Source: Lycocorax pyrrhopterus obiensis (Eukaryota > Chordata > Aves > Passeriformes > Paradisaeidae). Taken from it: a DNA stretch of 64,000 nucleotides. The notes below the pieces were generated by a model that was not told where the DNA came from, searched no databases, and was given only the letters and a program-made list of their open reading frames with translations. The DNA lies in the NCBI GenBank assembly GCA_014706295.1, contig JACSVZ010000012.1:12766227-12830226 (forward strand), in the 5' to 3' direction. The position numbers were made by a program, and so were the translations under genes. Shown piece by piece: positions 37,116-50,484 of this stretch (its first letter is position 1; each line of letters begins with the position of its first letter).

Positions 37116-39309
37116 GTTCTCAGTCCTTTAGTAGCTTAATAAAATATTTAGGTATCTTCTTGTTAGTGAGAAGACGAGTACAAAAGCGTACCTGCCCGAA
37201 TACTAATCTGGAGATATCCCAGTCCAAATACTTATTTTTCCTTGCAGAGAACAATAACCTTCTGGGCTAACAAAACCAGATCTGCAAAAGCAAGGTCAGA
37301 GTCTATTCCAAAGCCATCACTCCTACCAAAAGTCATCCTTTTCCCTTGGTATATGAAGGTCCAAAAGTATGTGACTGTTCAGCCCAAAAGCAGATTAAGC
37401 TAAAGACAAAATGCGCTCTTATTCAAAAATGAAAAATATTAGGTATATGCTCAACAAAGACAATGGTTGGACTTAGAGGTTTTTACCCTAAACTTAGAGT
37501 GCATGTACATTCAAAAAGCTCTAGAATTTTGCTTTAGGAACTATCCCAGTCTTCAAAACATAATGCAAAAACAACATTAATTACACAAAACCAGAATCTG
37601 CTACAATTTGCTTTTTGCTTTGCCACAAAACCTTTCAGAATGGAGTTCTCACTTCTTAAATAGAACATAGCTGCGTCAGGAGAAAACGTATTGCTCATTT
37701 AAAACCAATGAGAATAATTGTCTAGTGATTGTTTCTGCACTGATTCACTCAAACTATTTCATATATTGTAAGAACTATTCGAGAGACAAAGCATCAGATG
37801 TTTTGTGGAAGGCTCAATTAGGATTTTTCCAGTGGCTTTTTGGTGGCCGACACCAGTGTCACTCCCAAAACAGCTCACTGAGAGTTCTCAGTTTTCACAG
37901 GACTCTTGCCAATTAAGGCTTCCCAGAGCCAGAAATGTGCTTCTGGTCAAAGCTGAAAGGACAACCCAGCCCTGGAAGGAGGAGAGGGAGGCAATTCCAT
38001 CAGAACAATAAACAGCAAGCTGACCAGAAAACTATTCTGGGATTCTAAAGGAATATATTCAAATCCTTATGGTACCTGATTCATACACCACATGAATGTA
38101 TGGATCAGTCTGGGAATTCACACACTTCAATCTTCTGTATCCGAAATCAATATCACACTCTGAAGCTAGATCGCTCTGGTGACAGTAATTTGGTGTGTTA
38201 ATTTAAGTTTATAAAAAAGATATTTCAGAAGGTTTGCTTTAACTGATATGACAAAAATAGGTAGGCTTTATGTGAATATTATTTATAGTCATGTTTAATT
38301 CAGTAGCTTAATGCAAACATTAAGGAAAAATAGTCTAAAGCAAAAAGGGAATTAATTTAATTGTAATTACACTTCCCTTTTATACAAAAGATTAGTCACA
38401 AAGGCGGCCAAAGTCAGAGGGACGGGAATGCAAATGGATAACTTACAGTTGAATACTGGATTTTGCTCATTTGCAGAGCACTCCTGTTTACATTTCTAAT
38501 CCAAGAGAAAGAAATAAATGATGTACAAATTGCCAAAAGCCCTGGAAAGTAATCCATGTTGGCAATGGAGCCAGAATGATGAGCACAGCCAAGTTCCACA
38601 AGTAGCTAAAGCCCATCTCTAGACCCGACACAGAACCATGGATGCCCTGCAGGACCGCGGCTGAGGAGGGAAACAAAGATGTAAATAAAGCCAAGGAACG
38701 CCTCGCACTCCGCAGATGTCCTGAAACAATTAACAGGTCACTACAGGGTAGTTAAGGAATGATCAGCACTAATCCCAACCCTTTCCCCAGCAGCCAAAGC
38801 CTGGCTCAAGCAGAGTGTGATTCATGTATCGCCAACTCCATTAGCTCGGGCTCATTTCAGCCCGCCGTGTCGGAGCAACAATCCTTCCACTAATCCCATC
38901 AAGGGGATTTTTTAATTTTTTATTTTCTTATGTTTTTAAATTCCATCTCTCACCGACTCAGATAGCAGAATCAAATACTGAATAATACATTCAATGAGTT
39001 ACTTAATTAGCTGGGTGAAGGTGAAATGGAAACAGCTGAGTCAAATAATGAGATGTCAAGCACAGCAGCTCAGACCACGGAGGGATTTGGAAGAATTCTT
39101 CCCGACAGAAAGGGAAGTACAGTACTTTTCCAACACAGAATACTAAGGGATGTAATCTTTCCACTCCAGTCCCTCCAAAAATACCAGCTGGGGGAAAATA
39201 CCAAAGTGAACTGACAAAAACAAGGAGAGTAGCAATCACTCACATTACAGCAAGCATCATTAAATAAATCATAGGCAATTAACAAGTTACCACTGATTTG
39301 AAACAAAGC

Positions 39310-39382
39310 AAAAAAAAAAAAAAACAAAACCAACAACCAAACAAAACAACAAAACCCCCCCACACACAAAAAAACCCCACTA
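39310..39382. repeat. A-rich, A/C low-complexity block
   Basis: Fifteen A bases are followed by repeated CAAAA/CAACA-type units, a C run and ACACAC. No element body is recognised next to it. Confidence 0.85.
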
Positions 39383-42300
39383 ACAAAACATTTCCTAGAA
39401 AAATTAAGTAGAGAATACAAAACTGTTGTAATGTAGGACGATGATCAAGCAAGTAGGTTTATCCTCATTTAAGAAGAGGTTTTATTCTCCCATATATCAT
39501 AGCTAAACAAAAATTTCACTGATCTATTAATTAAATCTGTTTCATTCTCCCCACTGCAATCCAGAGCCAGAGCAGGTCTGGTTTTGTGCCCTTAGCATTA
39601 GTTGAGGACTCTTGTAATCAGACAAAATTGCAGTCAAAACTAGCTAATGAATCCTTGCTTCATTTCTGTGTTTGGACAAGCAGCTGGATTTATCCCTGCT
39701 CTGCAGTCTCCAAGGGATGATTTTGCCAGTATAAAGGAGCATAACATTACATTTTGGCCCATGCAACTTTCCAGGGGACTCTGCCAGAGACCCTGGGTAC
39801 TGGCAGAAATTCAAAGCGCTTATTTCCAATGGAGCTGAACAGAGAGACTGTACTTATTCAGAAAAATAATAAGGTTTAAAAACTGTCATTGTTACAAAAT
39901 TGTGAGTTGCAACTCAAAACAAACACGTGGTCCTTAAAGCCTAACTGGAAACCTGCAAGATAAACAGAGAAGAAGGTTTGTCCCCTGACTAACTCCTCCT
40001 CACAAAAACACAAGCTACATAGTAATTGTTACATTTTTAATTTTCACCAAATCCATTGGATCCAGCCAATATTGGCATATCCCTGCACTATCCTGCATGA
40101 ATAAGTGCCTGCCTATCAGCCATGCTTGCCAAAAGCAACTTCACACTAAAAGTAAGCAAAAGTGAGAAAAAAAAAAAAAATAGAAAGGTGTAAACAGAAG
40201 GGAAGGAGTGCCATGGGATATGGGATTCACCAAATCAGGCAAGGCAGAAGCCAGCAAGGAGTTGTTTAAAAAACCCAGGAGATATGTCTATCTCTTACCC
40301 ATCTGCACACCCAAACTGGTGTTCCACAACTGACAAGCTCTACAACAACTTTACTCAGCCATAGCAGGCAATAATGCACTGGTAGCCCCCATCACTGAAG
40401 TGAACAGCAGGGAGAATGTGACTTTTCTGCAATGACAGCTTCACAAATCCAGCCTTTCTAGAGTTTGTTCAGTCTGATTCTTCCACGCTGCACCCACACA
40501 CAGGTCTCAGTTTCAAAAATATACTAAATTTGCCTTTTTTTTTCTTTTTTTCTTCCATTAAGTGCATCAGAAATATTGAAATAGCTTTATCCTGAAAAGC
40601 TTAATCCATCTAGTCCATTGCAAAACAGTCCATCAACTCCCCGTGTTGCCAGACTAACAGAACAGGCTGTGGGACCTTGTGGCTTGAGAGTCTTGTTTTA
40701 GTGGCAAGCAGTTCCAGAAAGAGAAACCACTTCATGTACACAATCGATGCATTATTTGCATTGCAGCCACAGGATGGTTCATCACGTACAAATAGTAGAT
40801 ATAAATGTAAACCTAAATGTTTTACCTTCCGAAAACATAGGAATAGAAGAACAGTTCTCAGAGTTTAGTAAAATTTGGATTTAATCTTTTTCTTTCTCAT
40901 TTATGGGTTATTTCTGCAATCATTTTTAAAAATACCTTTAAGATTTACTTCCAAATCTTAAATCACTAAAAATCTCAGAAGCAGCCATCTTAAAACATTT
41001 GAACTTGGAACATTTTGTACTTCAGAGCTGAATTTCTTTTTCTCTCACATTCAGACTGGATGTCTATAAATGTCTAAAAACCAAAACTGCTGCCTTAATA
41101 GATCTGCCTTTAATGAGCTACACAACTGATCCAGGCTGCACTACTGCACATAAAGCAGCACTGCTGTGGAGAGTCTCAGCAGCCCCATCCTTAGGATTTC
41201 CAGATGCCAGGGCAAATGCCAGGCACCTTGAAATTTCAAACATATGGCACAAAATTTTAGGAAAAAAAAATTGCAGAGTTGCAAAAGAAGCATAAAAATA
41301 TTATTTACTGCAAAAAGCATTGACAGGCACCATATTAGAAGCTGAGCACCACAATTCGGGTTGCAAGCATCTCCCTAAATGACCACATCATTTTATTAGT
41401 AAAAGTCAAGACCATTTTATATGAAGGACTGCATAATAGTGAATGTTGGGCGTTGGTTTTTGCCTCCTCCTTAAAAACAAGAACATTCCCAGCTGCGGCG
41501 TTCAGATGGCTGGAAGAGCCCTGTGCTGTGGAACATTTCCCTGCTCCTGCCATCGCCGTCAGAACCTGAAGTTGTGTTTCTTAATTCATGGTGTCAAGTT
41601 CTGCAAGAACATTCCAACATATGCAGAGGCAAAAAATGATATAGAGGATACAATGCAAGTATTCCATACTGCAGCCTTTAGGCTTAAAGTAAATGACTTT
41701 TGATTAGACTCATAAATTACTGAACGTGTGGCTCCAGCAGCTGTCGGGAGTTATCAGATAACACAAACTTTACATGGAATCAGAACTAATTCCTGCACAG
41801 TGCTACTGCTGTAAAGGCTGCAACAACAATGGCAGACATATCATTAAATGGGCAAACCTAGAAATATAATTAAATTAACTGATAATCATCTCTCTTCTTC
41901 TATCCAGACTCTAATTTAATGCACTTGCAAATGTAATGAGGTTCACTGAATTGAAAAATACTGTGGAAATAACAGAAACAAGATTAAATTAATTGCACGA
42001 CATACTGATAAGAAAGCTTGCTTCAAATTATGTGAAGCACATTTCTAAAAGCCATTAAAAGGCCAGTCACATATCATGCACCTTGATGACAAATAACACA
42101 TTTAAATTTTTTTTTTACTAACTGGAATATCTGTTGTGTTTCCTGTAACCATATGCTAATTGGTTGGTGCTCTCCCATCTTCAGGTAAATAAACATGTGA
42201 AAAACACTTGGGCAGTGAAAAATTAAAATCTGGCCTACAACCAAAAATATTTCTGCTCCAATCATTTTCACGTGATTCACACTACAGAATTTGACATGAA

Positions 42301-44071
42301 GACATGCTAAATGCATTTATACCTTGCAGCAGCTTGGGTGAAAAATTATGTTTTCTTCCCTAAGAAGCCACGATTTAAATTTCCACAAACAGGAATGAAG
42401 CATTCATTCTGAAGACAAAATAACCAGCTCTCAGTTTTGCCTGGAAGTGCTCTGGACAATGCAGCATCTCTGAAGCACCATCAAACATATAGAGCAACCA
42501 TCCATTTTTATTGACTTTTTTTCTTAAAAAAGAACCCTGAACAGGAATTCCACCTTCTCTCTGGGCACACTGTGAAAACACTCGACTGCATTTGATGCTT
42601 TAATTTAAGAAACAAGAAAATCTTCCTATAAAAACACAATGGACATTTTAGATAGTTTATTTGAAAGGAAATATTGTCTAGTATGTGCCAGTAGACCAAA
42701 ATTTCAAACACTAGTGGGAGCTACAAGGCATCCAAGGCCAAGGATTTCAGCAGAATCCTGTCAAGTAATTCCAAATTTCTATTTCCTTACACCAAGATTA
42801 ACAACAAAGGATTTGCATTAGCATCCAGTGACAGGCCACTTAAGCCCCCATTCCCCTGACGCTCCTGACACATTCCAGAGGGCAAGCAGAGGGCTGGAAC
42901 CAGAGCTTCTTGTTTGAACAGTGAAAAGCAGACAATGGCAACTCCCAAGTCAGATTTATGAGCAGCAGTATGCTGCAGTGACAAGAGGAATACAAAATCA
43001 CAGCTGGCTAAGACAATCCTGAGCTGGAGAGCAAAGAAGAAGGGAGAGAAATGTCGAGAAATTGTGTATTAAATCACAGGCCATCGTGCTTTAATACCAG
43101 GGCACTCGGGTCCTAACCCAACAAAAGGTCAAGCAGACACTTTGAAGAAGGTGAGAATTCCACTAATATCAGCTCAGCTGATGAAATGGAAGCCAAGCAA
43201 TGAAAAGGCTCAAAAGGCAGAAAACCCTGATGACACAAAGCTTCCTTCACGTTCTTGTTCTTTCAAAGGCCTTTGTAGAAAATTACCCGAAAGATGCGGA
43301 ACCGTTTTTCTCCCAGCCTGGGCTCATCAGAACTGGCTCTCAGTGTCTGGAAGGCAGCTCTGCCAGGCTGGGCATCCTCTGCTGCTCACTGAGACAGGGC
43401 TCTCCTGAGCAGGATCCTTCTCTGAGGGTACCATACAGAACTTGAAATAGCCAGAGACCACATGCTTAATACACTTGAACTTAAATCTCATCCTGTTTGT
43501 ACCGTAATTATCCCTTCCTAATTTGGGACCTTTAAAGGTATTTTACTAAGTATTTATGTAGAGTTCTATCACATTTTTCTAGCTGCTGGGTTTTTATAAA
43601 CAACCAGTTAAATTATGAGCTTTAATAAAGATCACTCTCAGGACTTTCTGTAGTAAAATTGGTCATTATTCACTAAATATTCAATTCTTAAGAAAGAGAA
43701 ATTGTGAAATTAGAGGTGTGTGGATATACTTGGGGAGAATTCCAGGAGGGTTTACGTGGCTAAAAATAATACTTCAAAAGGGAAACTCACTGTTTATATT
43801 GCATGTATGTCTTGTTACGTATAAAAAACAAGCGTTATTCCAGGAACAGATGGTTTGTCAAGGTGGCCATATATGATTTTATTTTCTATTTTCAGCATGT
43901 CTTCAGTATAACATTAGTTCCAAAAAGATCTGGTCCTAAGATCCATTAAACACTGGCAATAGAGTAGAAATTGGTGTTAATTAGTCTGGGCCTCCTCCCA
44001 AAACTCTACCAATTAAACAAGTGTTTAGTACTATTAAGCTTATATGATATAAATCTTTATCTGCATAACAG

Positions 44072-44115
44072 TATTACGAAATGGAAGAGGAGGAAAGCAG
44101 GAAAGTATGGAAAAA
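44072..44115 (+). other. Plus-strand exon candidate (44 bp), acidic and charged
   Basis: ATCTTTATCTGCATAACAG precedes a 44-bp segment followed by GTAAGTAAAA after GGAAAAA. Frame 1 is open and reads YYEMEEEESRKVWK, a strongly charged stretch. The pyrimidine tract is moderate. The purine-rich codons that make the peptide look real also arise from simple A/G-rich sequence, which is the main reason for caution. No gene recognised. Confidence 0.17.
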
Positions 44116-44844
44116 GTAAGTAAAAAAAATTTTAAAATAGCTGAAATGTTAAAAAAGAAAAGGAAAATCAGCTGCTTCCTTTTCTTCCCCTCTGAGCTTA
44201 CCAGCACAAATAGACACTTTTTTAAAACTCATACCTCTGTGTGAGATTAATGTCATGATTTTAGGATTCAAAATAAATTTTACACGTCATGTAACAGGGC
44301 AGACAGAACTGAATTCTCAAAGGGTGATTTCCCTACCCAGTCTCACGTATTGGTCGTACCATCTGTAACCTGAGGTTGTAAAGCTGGGAGAGGGGTGGGA
44401 GAGGGGAGAAAAGCTTTCTAATCTACTTCAAGATAAAAATAAAATTTGGAAACTTGTATGAGAAATAGAATTCTAATGCAGAGCACAGAAATGAACCACT
44501 AAACACGGAACAGCTTTACATTCAGCAAGTCAGTTGTCCGAACAGAGCTTCGTGCTTTGAAGTGTTGGCTCAGACCAGTGTCCCACCCAGTTCAGCCTCT
44601 CCTCTCTCCCTGTGCTCATTCCAGGTGCTTCAAAGACAGGCAGAAACAAATGGCCTCTGTTCCCCACACCTATTTCGTATCCAAAAATCAGTTGCGACTA
44701 ACCCACTGCTGAGACAAAATGCTTATTTACAGGTACTTGAATACCTATACAGGTGCTTACAGGAAAAATCAATCACAACATATTTCTGAGCAGAAGAAAA
44801 GTGTCTTTTTAAAACAATTCACAACTCTACGAGTACATCCAAAC

Positions 44845-45008
44845 CCAGTGATTCCACAGCCTCTCTAGACCCTTGCTCTGGGCTTTGTGTAACCTGTTTG
44901 TCAGCAATGTTTTCCTAATGTCTGGAAAGAGCTTCCTGTGTTGCAGCCTCTGTCCATTATCCTTTCACTGCACTTCCTCGGAGCCTGGCTCCATCTTTTG
45001 GGTACATT
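44845..45008 (-). mobile_element. Old, diverged CR1 LINE fragment (minus strand)
   Basis: Several blocks match the reverse complement of the CR1 3' region in the right order: GTGATTCCACAGCCTCTCTA, then TTTTCCTAATGTCTGG, CTGTGTTGCAGCCTCTGTCC, TTTCACTGCAC and GAGCCTGGCTCCATCTTTTG. Substitutions and small gaps are frequent, so this is much older than the copies at 3.5 and 56 kb. No terminal motif or coding part is preserved. Edges are approximate. Confidence 0.8.
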
Positions 45009-46729
45009 TAGCTGGTTAATAAAGCACCAGCGTGGTCCTGCAAACAGACTCCATTCTCCCTGCACCTCTTCGTGCTTCATGTGCCCTAGGCAGGAGCAAG
45101 TGCACAGAGCGACCCCGGCCAAGCCCCCAACCAACTCCCTGCCGAGCTCAAACACTGTGCAAACGGAATATAAACCCTATAAAACCAGCTCGTGCTCCTC
45201 TTCCACTCTGGGACAGCCACTGGAATTTCAGTTTTTCCTTTTGCAGGCAAGGTAATCAGTAATTGGAAGCCTTGATAAAGATGACAGATGCATTTCACGA
45301 GCAGGAGCAGTGGCAAAGGCAGCAGGGGTAGAAGGTGACAAATTGCATTACAGCAACAGCGGCCCTCACAGGCCTTGATTAGTCTGCCCTGGCTTCTCTG
45401 CCAGATACATCATGGCCAGAACTGGTCAGAGGGTAAATTTGCACGAGAACAGGAAATAATTGCCTAACAATAACAACATAATGGTCACCTCAGTTTTTAA
45501 AGATGATGGAACATCCCTATCCAGCTGGAGAGAAGATAATTTTTGGCTAACGTTCAGGAAGCAAATGTTGGTTATGCTGGACCAGCAGAGAGAGGATGAA
45601 CAGCCAATCTAATCACTGGCAGCTCTTTTGCTCACACATCTAATAAAGGGACATTTTGCACATGGCATATTTTTGACAAACTGGAGGTGAAAATGCAAGA
45701 CAGGAATTTGCTAAAGGAGCAGGAAAAAGGGTGTTTTGCATAATCACTTTTAATAGGTGTAGGAAAATAAATGGAGGAAAGGTGAGGAGGATTTCAAGCA
45801 CGTTCAAGTGACTTGCAGCTGGGGTGTAGAAGAACACATATATCATACTAATTGTTGCTCAGTCTTGAGTACTTGACAAGTAGAACATCTGTGTTTAGAT
45901 AACACAAGCCTGGATAGACCGTTCCAACACGCTGGGGATCCCTGCCCTGCTGTGGGAGAGATCAAAGCACAGGGCAAACTACAGCTGTGTGTGTCCCTGG
46001 GACACAGGTGACAACAGCAGGTTCAGTGATCCTGCAGCAAGGAGCTGCTGTGTGGGACATGCCTTCCCTCCTGGGTGTGTCTGGCCTGGTGCTGCCTTGG
46101 GAATCCCCCAGGCTGCAATGGAATGAAATTTAGTCTTTGCAATTCACCCACGGGTTTGTGGCTGTTCCTGAGTCCTGCCAGTGTCAGCTCACACACTAAG
46201 TGATCAAATACCTCCTCCTGCCAAAGCTCTTGTTTCTCTGCAGGAGCACAGGAGGATCTGCCTCCTGCATGGACAGGTCCATAGCTGGACCAGCAAAGGA
46301 GGTGAAGAGGCATTTAAATGACCAATACTATAACGCAACCAAGATTCCACACTCACTCGAGTCACCGGGAAGAATTTTTTTGGGAACTGAAAGGATAAAC
46401 TCAAAAAGCCCTTCTGAGGAAACTAAAACCCCAGAGGGCCCTCCTGTGAGGTGATGTTCATCCCACTCCAGGTTCTGTTCTGACTGAGGAACACACTTGG
46501 CACTGCCCACGGGAGTGGGCCAGAGCAGCACTGCTGGAACCTGCTCTGGGATCTCTGCTCTCTTACAAGTCAGAGAATCATTCCACTTTCAAGTCAGGGA
46601 GTCCAATGCACAGTTCAGTGGATAAGCAGAAAGACAAGGACAACCAGAAAGGTCACTGCAATAATTAAAACTTACACCTCATGAATTACAGAGAGACTTT
46701 CCTTCTCTATGTCTTGAAATGATATGAAC
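45009..46729. other. Non-coding DNA, moderately GC-rich from about 45900
   Basis: Frames of 66-105 codons overlap each other on both strands and carry no motif. Composition rises toward the GC-rich patch at 46.7 kb. I see no promoter or exon that can be supported. Confidence 0.6.
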
Positions 46730-46799
46730 TTGTTGGTGTGACTGGTGCTGAAACTATGGAAAAGAACCCCAGCTCACCACCCCAGGCAGCTTCAGGGGT

Positions 46800-46834
46800 C
46801 AGTGCAGCTCCACACTGACAGTGGAGCTGCACTG
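46800..46834. repeat. Perfect 14-bp inverted repeat with 7-base loop
   Basis: CAGTGCAGCTCCAC (46800-46813) is the exact reverse complement of GTGGAGCTGCACTG (46821-46834), separated by ACTGACA. Outside it, GCTCACC (46772-46778) is complementary to GGTGAGC (46835-46841), directly abutting the right arm. TCAGG (46792-46796) can alternatively pair with CCTGA (46841-46845). RNA from either strand would fold into a stable, branched hairpin. Confidence 0.95.
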
Positions 46835-47071
46835 GGTGAGCCTGAGCCCTTCCCAGGGGTGTCAGTGCTCTAGGAGCTGCTCCAGCGTGGCTCTGCACAA
46901 GCCCCAGGTCCTGGAGGGCACAGCTCCAGGCTGGAGCCCAGCAGGGGCCGTTCAGAGCCCCCAGGGAGCTGCAGGGACTCTGCCCCAGCAGTGCAGCCCC
47001 TCCTGCTCTCCCAGGGCTGGGGCTCACCCTGTTTCCTCACAGCTGTGCAGCATTCCATCCTCTCTGGAGCA

Positions 47072-47106
47072 CCAGGTGTCCCCCAGGTGTCCCCAAGGTG
47101 TCCCCA
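47072..47106. repeat. Short tandem repeat, three near-copies of about 12 bp
   Basis: The motif CAGGTGTCCC appears twice and is followed by CAAGGTGTCCCC, within the GC-rich patch. Confidence 0.8.
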
Positions 47107-49216
47107 GCCCGGCTGAGGCTCAAGGGTGCCCAAGGTCCCCCCAGTGCCAGACCCTGGCAGGGACACCCAGAGCAGCTGACAAAACCTCCAGCTGCACCCA
47201 CGGAATGTGATGGGAACAACAGCAGCCCACACTGCCTTTAACATGCAGCCAACACATGCCCAAAAAGCAAACATAAACCCAAGAAAGACCCATCAAAGCA
47301 TCACAAAAGGTTATTTTCTTGCCTGACCTACCTGGTACAGGTACCTACCATGTGCCAGCCCTCCAAGATGCAGCCTCTTCTCAGCTTTCACAAAAAACAC
47401 CACCCCAATACACGTGTTTTTTCCTTGGTACTACAATTCTTTTCACAAACCTGACAGCCAAGCACATCATACACAGAAAAAAGACACCTCAGGAGAGATG
47501 AGGGAAAGCTGGAAACCTTGTGAACACAGGCTACAGTAAATCTAATGCTCACGTACCACAGACCATGCACAATTAGGAGGGGTAATAAGGAATTGCAGCT
47601 GCAGGATTATTTTTGCTTAGTATTTATCACAGGATGATATCAAGCTCATAAAAGGCTGGGCTTATGAGAGCAACACTGTAAATAATTTTTTTTCCATCAT
47701 TTCTTCAACACCCGACAACAAAAAATCAGCTTATGTAAATATCAGCATGCATCCTAAATTAAAGAGCAGTTGGAAAATCTCAGTTTTTAGAGAATTGTTT
47801 TAAAAACGTCTTTTCTCCCTCTGATCTGTCAGGCTACCATGGGATTTACCAGAACTCTTAATTTATGGAGATGTTTTCATTCTGTGTGTGAAAGCATGCA
47901 TGTAAATACATTCTCGTCACATTAAATTCTAATTGCTAAGTTCAGAAGTGGATTGAGGAGAATACTTAAATACAATCAGTGCATTTCTCAACTGATTTTC
48001 CAGATCAGATTATGCTTTTTGCAAAGGATAGAGAACACTCCTTTAAGCCACTGAAGGCCACAAATTCCACTGTTGTTCCAAACCCCCAGTTTTGAAACTG
48101 AAAACCTGCAGTTATGAAGCAGTTTTGGTTTGTTTGTTTTATTCAATCACCAAAGGAGGAAACAGTTCATCCCTTTGTACTGAAAACACGTTTGGGCCAT
48201 TAATCTCAAACCTAGTAGGGAGGGAAAGTTCAGGGAACAGGTTCTTTATCCCAGCTGCACTTAAACTGGCTCAGCAATTTAATAACATCCCATCCTCAGA
48301 ATGAGCAAATTAGGAAGGCTTCTCTTTTTATTTCCCCTTTTTACTTTTTTTCTGCTCTGCCCACTATAAATACTTTTAACTATTGTGAAGGCTTAAGCTT
48401 ATTTGCACTTGGGTTAATAACGAAAACACAGGACCCCAATTTCAACAAAGCATCTTCCCAGAAGGAGCTTCTCATCAAGCAGCACTGCTGTATCATAGGA
48501 ATTATTCTAGAACCCCATGAACTTTTTTAAAAAAATGCTTTGGAGATGTAACAGCACGTTCCCCTATGGAAAATGCAGCTGGAAAACTGGCATCACCAGT
48601 ACCAAAGAGAAAGGAAAACCTTTCTGTCAGCAGTGGAAAGAGGCATAGCTCTCTGCCATGAAATACCCAAGGATCCTCTAGGAGTTACTCAACAAGTCTG
48701 AATGGTCAAGAAACTATCAGAGTATAGATTAGAGATTATATAGAGTATGAAACACTCAGCATGGCCCCTGCTGACCAAGGGAATACTGTTTATTCTCTTC
48801 TAGGCATGTTATCAGATAATCTCAAAACATGAGCAACACCCTCCACCTCCTCTTGGCTTGAAAGAAAGGCAAAGCCTACCTGAATTAATCTCTTTCACTG
48901 TATAATATCCCTGTGGGTTGTGTTGGAAAAGATGTCAGGGCTGGATGAGAGATGAACAAATGCACTGTAATCACACTTGGACAATGGGCATACTGAGCTC
49001 AGATATCCACGAAGTTCTCGTGGTTATCCCATATATTTAAGAACACACTGCAACTGCCAGCCTACGTCACACGCACAATTATAGAGTTCTCTTCTTGATT
49101 AACTTAAAGAGGGCCCCTAATCTGTGTCTGATTCTGTATGTGCAACTTCAGTCTGAGCCAAATCTGCTAGTTTACTACCTTCTCTGTACTCTTTCGTCAC
49201 AAAAATGCTATCTTAG

Positions 49217-49264
49217 AAAACAAAAACAAACAAACAAACAAACAAAAAACAAACCAAACCCAAA
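49217..49264. repeat. (CAAA)n simple repeat
   Basis: About seven CAAA units, with interrupted AAACC units at the right side. Confidence 0.88.
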
Positions 49265-50463
49265 GCAACACCCTGACACACAACTGATTTAGGTTTTCAA
49301 ACTCCCATGTTTTAAAAGAACAACATTTACATTTTGACAAGCAAGGCACCAGCAAACAGAAGCTTACTAGGACACATGAAGCATGTAAATGATAGTCAAT
49401 CCTGGCTCAGAACTTTTCAAGTATTTATTCAGTATTCGTAAGCAGGCAATTATTGTCACTTCCCTGTCTCCAAAACAGCTCTTTTCTAAAATGCCTTTTC
49501 CTTATTACTTCACTGTGAGGTCTTCTGTGTATGCAGCACCTCGGCTGCGTCCCTGAGTTATTATTAATCAAACAAATCATCTCTCTTCATGAACAAACAG
49601 CAAATCTGCTCTGATGGAGATGGCTGTCTCATTACTTTGGCTTTCCTGTGCACAATGTGTCATCACCCACGTCCTTCCACTGAGTGACCCATTGCCACAA
49701 TGGCGAATTTAAGCCTTGTAATTGCACTGGGCTGTAGAAGCAGCTCTGGTTCAGATATTCTGATTTGTCCTATTAGTCCCACTGGCACTGATTTTCCAAG
49801 AATTGATGACGTATTGGTAAGGAATATTAAATGTCCCTCACATCAAATTACACTGAGTAGTCATTACTGACCTCTTGCCACCTGCCATATCTACCAGCTC
49901 TCAAATGACCAAAGTTCCCTGGTCTATCAAATCCACATTCCTTCAAATTAAGACAATGAAGGTCTTTGGGAGAATTCTATCTACATCTTTCAGAAAATGT
50001 TAATGTGTTGCACTGAGGGCCAAGCAAAATAAGTCTTTGAGAGGCAAATGAAAAATTCTAAACCCCTCACACAGCACTATAGAAAAAAGGAATCATTGAA
50101 AATAACGGCTCCATTTCCAGGAAAAAGAAACTCCTTATGAAGGTGGGATTACTTTTAAAACTTGTAAGACTGATGCCTTCCACACATTTGCTGGTGCAGC
50201 CTTAAAAGCCCTGTGATACATCACGACAAGCAGCCTAGAGCTGGAGTTAAATTGGGTTTTGTCTTATATGTGTTGGGTTTGATTTTCTAGTGCCAGAATG
50301 TGCATAGAAAGGCCACATGTGTGAAGGTGTTAAAGCGAAACCATTGCCTGTTTTTAAACCTGATACTCACAACCTGAACTTCTCTAATGCTACTGTTTTG
50401 ATTTTAAAACTAAAATAAATGCAAATAAGCATCTTTGAAAGCTTTGAAGATCCATAAAATATC

Positions 50464-50484
50464 AAAAAAAAAAAAAAAAAAAAA
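50464..50484. repeat. Poly-A tract of 21 bases
   Basis: Uninterrupted A run followed by GAGAAGAAAAC. Upstream sequence does not match a known transcript or element. Confidence 0.9.

Larger units (their letters stand above)
30117..44844. other. Long non-coding AT-rich stretch
   Basis: I find no recognisable exon, RNA gene or mobile element across this stretch. It holds a 210-codon minus-strand frame, small tandem duplications, an A/C-rich low-complexity block and one exon-like segment, all listed separately. The section at 44562-44640 has a phrase (GACCAGTGTCCCACCCAG) that resembles old reptile/bird CR1-family DNA, but it is too diverged to call. Confidence 0.65.
46730..47215. other. GC-rich patch poor in CpG
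   Basis: The stretch is rich in CAG/CTG-type words and in C and G runs, but has few CpG dinucleotides, so it is not a typical CpG island. Overlapping frames of 106-134 codons on both strands reflect the scarcity of AT-rich stops. It contains the hairpin at 46800-46834 and three near-copies of AGGTGTCCCC at 47074-47106. It might be a decayed GC-rich repeat or conserved regulatory DNA. Confidence 0.45.

Noticed and set aside
37140..37285. Minus-strand frame of about 49 codons reading KNKYLDWDISRLVFGQ, with a GTACGC donor-like site inside
   Set aside because: The donor is weak, no convincing acceptor precedes it, and frames of this length are common here.
44562..44640. Phrase resembling the start of an old reptile/bird CR1-family copy
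   Set aside because: Only a short stretch fits, and the following 200 bases do not. Too diverged to annotate.
46707..47274. Overlapping frames of 106-134 codons on both strands
   Set aside because: The GC-rich composition depletes stop codons in all frames. No domain, and both strands look equally open, which is the mark of composition rather than coding.
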